DNA of 64,000 nucleotides, from positions 62,091,059-62,155,058 of the forward strand of contig OY997647.1 of NCBI GenBank assembly GCA_963921795.1, in the 5' to 3' direction. This document shows positions 55,995 through 64,000 of the stretch, one piece after another (the stretch's first letter is position 1; the number at the start of each line of letters is the position of its first letter). The stretch comes from Nannobrachium achirus. Taxonomy: Eukaryota > Chordata > Actinopteri > Myctophiformes > Myctophidae. The position numbers and the translations under genes were made by a program. The notes under the pieces were generated by a model. That model was not told where the DNA came from. It did no database searches and saw only the letters and a program-made list of their open reading frames with translations.

Positions 55995-56647
55995 TTGTGA
56001 CTGAACAAACAAGATTTAACCAACAAATATCACTTAGTGTTGCCTGTGTCTATTGCATTGGATGCATGGACTGATTATGGGGCCCCAATGGGGTCAGTGC
56101 CCAGGGGCCCTTGACTATCAGATGCCCCTATAGGGCACAAGGCCCTTCAACAATTTACGTAGTTGTAAACCAGGACCTTGCCCCGGGGGTGTGCACAGTA
56201 TGAGGGATTGAATGTAGGAGTCTCAGAAGCAGGCTAATGTTGGAGAACCCAGACGTAGAAGTGATGTCAGTCATCTCCAAAGACAGACGGCCGACAGACA
56301 GACATTCTGTAAATTAATAGTTAGATATAAATGATGAGCGGAGCAAACCGCTCCTATACGTGGCTGTGCGTGTGTCCGTAGCTTTTTACCTCAGTGTTTT
56401 GCCATAGTAAAATGTGTGGGCGTAGCATCATGTTTGTCTATTGATGTCATATGTCGTATGTCTGTAGCTTTTTTCCTCAGTGTTTTGCCATAGCAAAACG
56501 TGTGTGTGTGGAATAGCCTGTGTACATCCTAGACTTAAATCCTAGTCTGAAGAAGTTTTGCAAGCACGACCACCGCTCACTTCATATTGGGTGTGATTTT
56601 TTTATTTTATTAAATCTGTATTTAAATGTGGGTCAAAAGTGTCCACC

Positions 56648-57055
56648 CTGTAGCAACTCATAATGTAATAAGGGCTCAAAATGTAATAAAAACATGTAAT
56701 AAAAACTCATAATGTAATAATCAGCTCATAATGTAATAAAAAACAAGCGCATAATGTAATAATTAAAATGTAATAAAAGCTCATAATGTAATAATCAGCT
56801 CATAATGTAATAAAAATTCATTATTACATTTTGAAGTTTTATTACATTATGAGCCTCCTATGTGGAGGTTCTTAATGTAACACATTATTACATTATTACA
56901 TTATTGAAAAATCCATTATTACGTTATGAGCTGGTTTTTTTATTACATTATTAGATGATTATTACATTATGAGTTTTTATTACATTAGATTTTTCTTATT
57001 ACATTATTAGCCCTTATTACATTATGAGCCGTTATTACATTATGAGTTGCTACAG
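56648..57055. mobile_element. 15-bp-unit foldback element, copy B
   Basis: Counterpart of 17,800-18,207. Ends CTGTAGCAACTC/GAGTTGCTACAG and ACC flanks are preserved; a few units carry point changes (GGGCTCAAAATG). Confidence 0.8.
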
Positions 57056-57855
57056 ACCCCATGCACACCGGCTCTGAATTTGCCATGCGGCAGGCGGCTG
57101 CGGCTGTGGATTTTTTCCCCGATCGAACTCAGTTCGATTTGTGCGTCTTGTCGCATGCGGTAAAAACTCATTGACTCCTTGTATGACTCCTCTTCGGATC
57201 CGCAGTGTGGATTCCACACAGCCTTGTACACCAAATCCAATGCGTTTTAATCATGTAGCAAACGGAAAGAAACGCAACGTTTGTGTGCAAAGCCCTTTAG
57301 ACTCCCTAATCGGGAGATAAGCGACCGTCAGGTCGCATACACAAACTTTAGAAGGCAATGGTAGCCAATCAGGAGGGAATATGGGAAATGGGACAGATCC
57401 ATGTTGATGACATGACTTTAGTGTGTACCGCTTTGTGTGATTTTAGGGCAAAATCTGTAGGAGCAGTGTCCAAAAATGTGTTTTGCAATAATCGGCCCTC
57501 ATGGTGGCGCTAGAAGAGGGCCATATGAGAAATGAGGGGTGGGGGTTGTGGTTTGGCAGCCAAGGAGTGTGTGTGCATGGATAAGGGCAATGGTGGCGGA
57601 GATATGAGTAGGGCAAAAGTGTGACGTGACTGACTGACAGACATTTTGACAGTAACTGCGACCTGACGGTCACAATAAATTGAGCTTTGACTGTCGTCTG
57701 GACATGACAGCCGAATTGATGCAACATTCCTAACATACGGTGGTGACATGCTTAATGTAATAGGCCTACCACACAGAAGTTTATCAGAACTATATTAGGC
57801 TATAGTGCCCAACCAGCAGTCACATGAGGTTCTGATTGCGACAACAGCCCGCAGC

Positions 57856-57926
57856 ATGTGCGTGCTGGCGAAAACCGTGGCGTTTCTGTTAAACCAGAGG
57901 AAGACAGCAGCGACCAACTATAAAGT
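57856..57926 (+). CDS. Possible first coding exon, copy B (partial)
   Basis: Identical to 19,002-19,072, including the GTGAGT donor. No downstream exon recognised. Confidence 0.3.
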
Positions 57927-58514
57927 GTGAGTCTTCCTGTTTCTATTGTGGTCTATATCTGAGAAGTGCTACTTTCACTTCACATCACAAGACTCTGCAA
58001 ACGGATGGACAACAAATATTGCCGTTAGTACAGCATAGGGTGCCATGTAGCAAAATGGAACCACCAGGTTCAATGTTGCAATAATGTTTGGGGGGATTCA
58101 TATGAACTTAGGGTCTAATAGCCAGTCACCCAAAAGAACAGATGCCATATACTGTACAATAGAACCTTTTGGTCAGAATGCATGAAACAGTGGCTGGCCT
58201 AACGCAAGTTGCATTATGTGACTTGTGACCCTTAATGACCCAAATATGTCAATTAGACGACAGCAGGGCAACGTTTTCAGGCCAAGGACCCCTTAGTTGA
58301 GAGAGGGATGAAGCAGGGACCCCCACAACCCTTTCATAGAGTCCATTTGCTGTAGTTTAATCGTTTGACAGCACAATCATCAGTGTATTTTATAGATTCA
58401 TGTCAATTTGTGTTTTCAGATATTTAACCACTTGAACCGTCAATACTTAATAAACTTGACCTTTCACTCTGTACTTAGTCTTCTCTTTTTCCCGTCTACA
58501 CCAAACCCCTTTGC

Positions 58515-58578
58515 CCAAAATAGCTGATCTACAAGCTCACAACGCCTCGTGCTGCGAGGTTGTAGATCGTCTATTTTT
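58515..58578. repeat. Palindrome-family copy
   Basis: Same as 22,705. Confidence 0.8.
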
Positions 58579-58940
58579 GGTTAAAGTTAGGGTTCAAGCG
58601 GTTAATATAAAAAAGGAGAAAAAGAGTTTCTATCACACAAATATTCGGAGGACCCCCTGTAGTAACTCTGAGGACTCCCTGTTGAAGACCCTTGGACTAC
58701 AGCACAATACAGAATATATTGTATATAGCCACATGTTCCCTGTACTTTGAAAAAGAGAGTGAGAGAGAGACGGAAAGAGTGAATATCTTGCCTATTATTT
58801 GTGCATAAAAACGTCTCTGATCATTGGCCTTGCATGGAACCCTGACATCTATTCTAACAAATCTATCAAAAAACCCAAATAATTCTTCAAATCTCACCAC
58901 ACCATGAAATTCAGTAGCTCCTCTAAATGCTGTTAAGGCT

Positions 58941-59084
<144 letters not shown>

Positions 59085-59711
59085 TACCAGGGGAATAGTT
59101 CTGCCGATTTAAAATGACTCCAATACGGAACTAAAATTTCCTATGATTGGCCGCTAGTTGCGCTGTTTTCCCCCCCGGCCGATCGCAAAAAGAATTGTTC
59201 TCCATTGGATCCCATTCATTTTCCCCTTTAGTTTTCTAACCTTAATTAACATTTTCATGAATACTGTATGGTTCCTATCGCTAGTTAAAAAATGCCTTTC
59301 AATCACCATCATATTCGTTTTGTCGAAATGTGGTCCAATTTATTTTAAAATGATGAAGTTGTGGGGGGGCGTGGCCAACTAAACTGATACCAGCCGGCTG
59401 TGTTCTTCTTCGTGTGCTGTATTTCGGGAGGCTCCGAGCACATTCTCCCATGTATCCCTGTGGTTGCACGTGACCGTTGGCAGCCAATAGCATCTCTGAT
59501 GCCTTTACAATTCTATATGGCGACACCCATTCCAAGAGGTAGAAAGGGCCATTTGCGCTGCATAGAAACCAATGGCTTCGCATCGTCCATATTTTTCTAC
59601 AGTCTATGGTGTGTACTGACACATTGACCAGAGGATGTTGCTGACCCATAGCCTCAGAGTCAAGGTAGCCTTGCGAGCAGTGGTGCAAAGTAACTAAGTA
59701 AATTTACTTAA

Positions 59712-60765
59712 CTCATTCTGTGCCTATCCCGAACATGTTCGGGATATTTTCAGTCCAATACAATTTTTTTTTATTAATTGACTTACCCTGAGCTGCTTGT
59801 ATAGTCGTGGGTGGTCCTGGCTCGTCCTACGCTAGCCAGCTAGCCATTTTACATGGTCCGACGATATATTCCATTAAAAATGGTTTAAAATACATTTTTG
59901 AGACCCCCAATGTTCACCAAATGTTCAGCGCCGCTTCCGGAACGTAGTCCAGTGTGCCTATCCCGAACATGTTCGGGATATTTAATGAAATGAATAAAAT
60001 GATCCGAGGCCTTCTGAAGCCTGGGCCTAAATGTAAAATCCAGTGGTCCAAATCCTGGGGAAGCCATGCCGGCCGTGAGCCGCGAACGTAGCCGCGAATC
60101 GCCGCCGAATCCAATGAAAAGCCACATCTTTGGAGGCCCATATCTCTGGATTGTGTTTTTAGGGATGTGACGCGAGGTTTATTTACGGCGAAATCGCTTA
60201 AAAATTATCTTTAAAATGACTAGATGGGAATAGCTATTCTGTTAGCATTAACATCCGGGACCTTTCCATGATGTGCACGAACGTGAGCACGCGCGTCACT
60301 GCAGCGTGATTATGGATCCAACTGGGAAATATGGATAACCACGCCCCGGACTCATTTTTGAAGCTTGTGATTGGCTGAACCGGACGTAGGGAGCGCTCCG
60401 TTGTAGTCACTTGGACCGCGCGAGGTGCACCAAAACCCAATTATCATGGCGTTTATCGTGCGCTTGCCCAGGCCTTACGGACTGGGCATAAATATAACGA
60501 TTGCATTCACCACGGCTTCGCGGCCACTCGCGCCTGCGGCGCTCGGGGGCGAAGAGCAGGACCAAGGTCCGCTGGCCTTCGCGCCGCTTGCAATGTCGTG
60601 GACAATAACTGAAAACGAGCGCTCTATGCCGTTTCCATCCATCTTTCCCAGTTGGATCCATAATCCCACGTCACTGCAACGTGAGCCCCTGGATGCTGAA
60701 GCGCTCGCCTATGGGAGAAAGTCTGGCATTCCAACGGCGCCATCTAGGGGCTGGCACTGGAAGCG
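59712..60765. mobile_element. TTAA-flanked transposon, copy B
   Basis: Counterpart of 23,856-24,909; TTAA flanks at 59,708 and 60,766; ATCCCGAACATGTTCGGGAT at 59,726 and 59,960 both unchanged. Confidence 0.75.
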
Positions 60766-60977
60766 TTAAGTACCGTGGTTAAAATGTTGAGGTATTTGTA
60801 CTTGAGTATTTCCAATTCCCATCACTTTTACTTCTACTCCACTATATCACTAAATATTTTAATTTTACTCCACTACATTCATTAAAAAACTTAAGTTACC
60901 AGTTTGTAGATTTTGATTATCATTACAAAACATGCATTAACCACTTCAGCCCCATGCATTTGGGCCATTTGAGAATG

Positions 60978-61029
60978 GCCGATCTACAAGCTCACAGTGC
61001 GCCACAATGCCACACATTGTGAGCTTGTG
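60978..61029. repeat. Palindrome-family copy
   Basis: Same as 25,127. Confidence 0.7.
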
Positions 61030-61141
61030 TAGCGTCCCGGCCGGGAGGCGAACCTGGGACCCCGATTTTTCAGGTATGTGCGCTGACCAGTCAGCCAAAG
61101 TGCCAGGCACGTTGGCGAGAGCCAACGCACATACCGTATAG
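61029..61141 (-). repeat. tRNA-like SINE-type unit
   Basis: Counterpart of 25,178. Confidence 0.6.
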
Positions 61142-61316
61142 CCTACAGTCGTCCCCTCTACCTGGAAGCGCGACCACGCACGCCGGCCAGGATCTAAGAT
61201 CGACTTTGAAACACGGGGGTTCAAACGCAACTCAGGGGGGAACAGTCATCGACTACTAGTCACCAGGTCTACAACGCTGAGGATTCATTCTTCCTATTTG
61301 TACCGCTGCCACCAAT

Positions 61317-61431
61317 GTAGCGTCACGGCCGGGAGGCAAACCCGGGACACCGATCTGCCAGGTATGTGCGCTGACCAGTCAGCCAAAGTGCCAGGCACAT
61401 TGGCGAGAGCCAACGCACATACCGTATAGCC
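61317..61431 (-). repeat. tRNA-like SINE-type unit, second copy
   Basis: Counterpart of 25,466. Confidence 0.6.
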
Positions 61432-61959
61432 CACACAGAGTTTTATACGTTTGAAAACGTGAAATAGGACATTCTGCACAATGAGTACTTTTCTAACATT
61501 CTCTGCACGTCCCTGGAGACCACAATGCATGGACATTCTCTTCACTGTATAAAATGATAGTGGGCGGTGGTGATGATGATGATGATGGTGATTTGTGTAA
61601 GATATTGTGGAAAGCTTTTCATTAGCGATAAAGAGGTGATAATTATTGAGCCATTCGTTAACTTTGTTAATCAGACCCTCTGAGAGAGCTGTGTAGCTGA
61701 AGGGAAGCTCTGGATGTGTTTCAGCGTGAATCGACTTCCCCTTTACCAATAGAACAGATCTGCAGTCCTATCAGGCATATGCACACATAGACATCAAAGG
61801 GGGCTTGAGCCCCTCCTGCCCTTTTATCCTTCTGTAAAAAAGTGCCCTCTTCAGACCATGAATGCAGATTATTATTACTGCGACCGAAGGAGAAACGTCA
61901 CTGCTTGTCTGTGTCCGTCCATACGTGTACACATTTTTCGGTCTATGGGTTTGCCGCTC

Positions 61960-62165
61960 TGACATAATGCTCTGACGTCACTGTGATGTCACACTAACAG
62001 AATCCCTTTTGTACCCATATATGGAGTTCCCTGTTAGAGAGATCCCTGTGATGCCAGGGGGTACAAATCCCTTTTATTGCCATATATGGAGATATGGAGA
62101 TCCCTGTGATGCCAGGGGAACAAATCCCTTCTATGCCCATATATGGAGATCCCTGATGTCCACAA
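61960..62165 (+). repeat. CArG-bearing repeat family, copy B
   Basis: Perfect CCATATATGG at 62,015, 62,080 and 62,137; the middle one sits where copy A has 26,263. Confidence 0.7.
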
Positions 62166-62463
62166 CCCTGATGTCCACGTCACTGTGGCGCGACGTCGCC
62201 CTTTAGGGCGAGATCGCTTGTCGCCCTGAGTCATCTTACTAGCTATTATATTATATTTACTATGGTGAAAGAAATGTAAATGTCCTCTTTCCATGCCATA
62301 CCTGAAGGCAGCATTCAAGAGAATTGCCTTGTCCAAACTCTCCTGAACTTGAATGCAGCATCTTATGTTGAAAGAATTGCCTTCTCTGTGTAGAAATCCA
62401 TGCCGTTACGCCACATCTCCAGTATTCACTTGATTACTCTTAGTTCAGTGTGGTATCACACAC

Positions 62464-62520
62464 CGAAAATAGCCGACCTCCAAGCTGACGCGTTGTGAGC
62501 TTGCACGTCTGCTATTTTCG
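62464..62520. repeat. Palindrome-family copy
   Basis: CGAAAATAGCCGACCTCCAAG against CTTGCACGTCTGCTATTTTCG; fuller than the copy A version. Confidence 0.8.
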
Positions 62521-63164
62521 ATATTTCTACCAAAAGGAGAGACAGCCGGGGCCCCTTTAGGCATTTCAGCTCCTGCCTCTCTAACATCTCTGGACGTCCC
62601 TGAGTCCTAGTACAAGTGTGAGAAGTGAGGAAGGCTGATCAATCTGCTTGTCCCTGCTGTCATTACTTTAGCCCCAGATGCCTTTTGCAGACGACTGAGA
62701 CGGAGCCTGTAGCAGCATAGGATGTAGGATGGATGTGGAAGTCTGTTTGCTGAAATATTAATACCTGGGCATTATTTCCATGCGATATAAGGTGGAGCAC
62801 CTTGGATTATTAATGCACTTTCACATTTATTTTTTTAGGTCAATTGTCCCATATCCTGCTTCCCATTGCACGAATGACCTGTGTACAGTACCTGACCTAA
62901 AATCACCTTCTATGAAGGAATACAATGAAGCATTCAAATAAAATAAAACCTCGGTTCGAAGTGAAGCGGTGAACTTTTATTCTATGTGTTCTAGAGCTTA
63001 AGAATTCTGAATTCTGAATGAATGAATGATTTTATCTGGAGGGCCGAATTGTCACGTGAAGCTTGACCAATCCTCAAAGACGTCAAAGTATGGTCTTATT
63101 GGACATGTTTAATCATCCAATCATCAGACCGGGTCGGACACTACACACATATTCTGGACGTACA

Positions 63165-63440
63165 GGACAGATAAAACCTGTTCATTCGGGACTGAAATGA
63201 CCATATATGGACATGGGGGGACACGCATGGGTCACACATTTATGGACAGATAAAACCTGTTCATTCTGGACTGAAATGACCATATATGGACATGGGGGAC
63301 ACACATTTACAGACAGATAAAACCTGTTCATTCTGGACTGAAATTACCATATATGGACATGGGGGACACACATTTACGGACAGATAAAACCTGTTCATTC
63401 TGGACTGAAATGACCATATATGGACATGGGGGACACACAA
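63165..63440 (+). repeat. 67-79 bp tandem repeat with CArG boxes, copy B
   Basis: Four units, CCATATATGG at 63,201, 63,280, 63,347 and 63,414. One more unit than copy A, all boxes intact. Confidence 0.85.
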
Positions 63441-63581
63441 AGCCACTCCTTGGAAGCGGCTTTCACCGCTTCAAAAAAAATAAAAAAAAATAATGAAATT
63501 ACAGAGTTTAACTCTATTATGGCACAACCACTTTGATCCAGAGATGGAATGTTCTATTATATTGTTTCAAAGATATCAGAG

Positions 63582-63746
63582 CGGTGGCGTCAGTTCAGCA
63601 AAAGCTAAGGTATGGCAACACCACCGGTCATGTTTCCATACCTTAGCAACAGGCATGATGAATTTATTTTAAGAACATTTTATTTTTCCCCCTGTAGCCA
63701 AGTTATAACAGCTGACATAGCTTGCCATACACAATTGACGCCTCTG
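63582..63746. mobile_element. Short hAT-type element, copy B
   Basis: Exact TATCAGAG on both sides, restoring the target duplication that is mutated on one side in copy A. Confidence 0.88.
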
Positions 63747-63868
63747 TATCAGAGAAGATATTGTGATCTAATCTCACTCTGTCGATTTAATAATCTATAA
63801 TTATTATAAAAATGACCTGCCCTCCCTCCCTACCCCAAGGGCATTTGAACCCATACATCAATTCTTAG

Positions 63869-64000
63869 CAGGGACGTGCTGGCCATTGGGAAAAAGCGGG
63901 GACAACTCCCGGACGGCCGGTTCATTCCCGACCGGTCCAGGCCGGCCATTAGGAAGAAAATTTAAATAAAATGTCGGCCTTCGTTCCATTTTGGGGGCTG
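63869..64000. mobile_element. Non-autonomous hAT element, cut by the window end
   Basis: CAGGGACGTGCTGG start preceded by ATTCTTAG, as at 28,363. Confidence 0.85.

Overview
This window is vertebrate nuclear DNA, most likely from a ray-finned fish. There are no operons, the few coding segments sit in a sea of transposons, and the repeat set (Penelope-type and LINE reverse transcriptases, many hAT, TTAA-flanked and foldback elements, tRNA-headed SINEs, very long dinucleotide runs) is typical of teleosts. Species was not determined.

Layout. 1-11.8 kb is a macrosatellite: three units of about 3.7-4.1 kb. Each begins with tandem 448-bp subunits (anchors 103/551/999, 3,781/4,229/4,677 and 7,920/8,368/8,816). 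Units B and C continue into clusters of tRNA-like SINE heads, and all three end in a shared block. In unit A the SINE clusters are replaced by an insert with a TATA box, canonical splice sites and AATAAA (about 1,633-2,740). A terminal coding exon of an unrecognised gene follows at 11,879-12,006.

13.1-28.5 kb (copy A) is repeated at 49.4-64.0 kb (copy B), a tandem duplication with a period of about 36.3 kb, or a falsely retained second haplotype. Each copy holds an 18S rRNA fragment, a terminal-exon candidate, an intronless KLHDC3-like kelch gene (386 and 385 codons, both open) and a possible first exon with a GTGAGT donor. The copies differ by discrete events. B has a 2.56-kb insertion with perfect 22-bp inverted ends and a 7-bp target duplication, and lacks a 3.04-kb segment. 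A carries a 0.62-kb foldback element that B lacks.

28.5-49.4 kb lies between the copies. It holds nested transposons with readable target-site duplications, a 79-unit minisatellite with an exact 46-bp period beside its likely progenitor, about 690 bp of GGAT repeat, a frameshifted Penelope reverse transcriptase and a 5'-truncated LINE with a 497-codon open reverse transcriptase frame.

The most striking structure is a dispersed family of about 24 short palindromes (50-88 bp when complete). Their arms carry GATCTACAAGC / GCTTGTAGATC. They sit inside several unrelated transposons and outside them. Where one arm has changed, the other arm often has the matching change. This is the best candidate here for an undescribed element. 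Host-type genes are few: two kelch copies and three isolated exon candidates.
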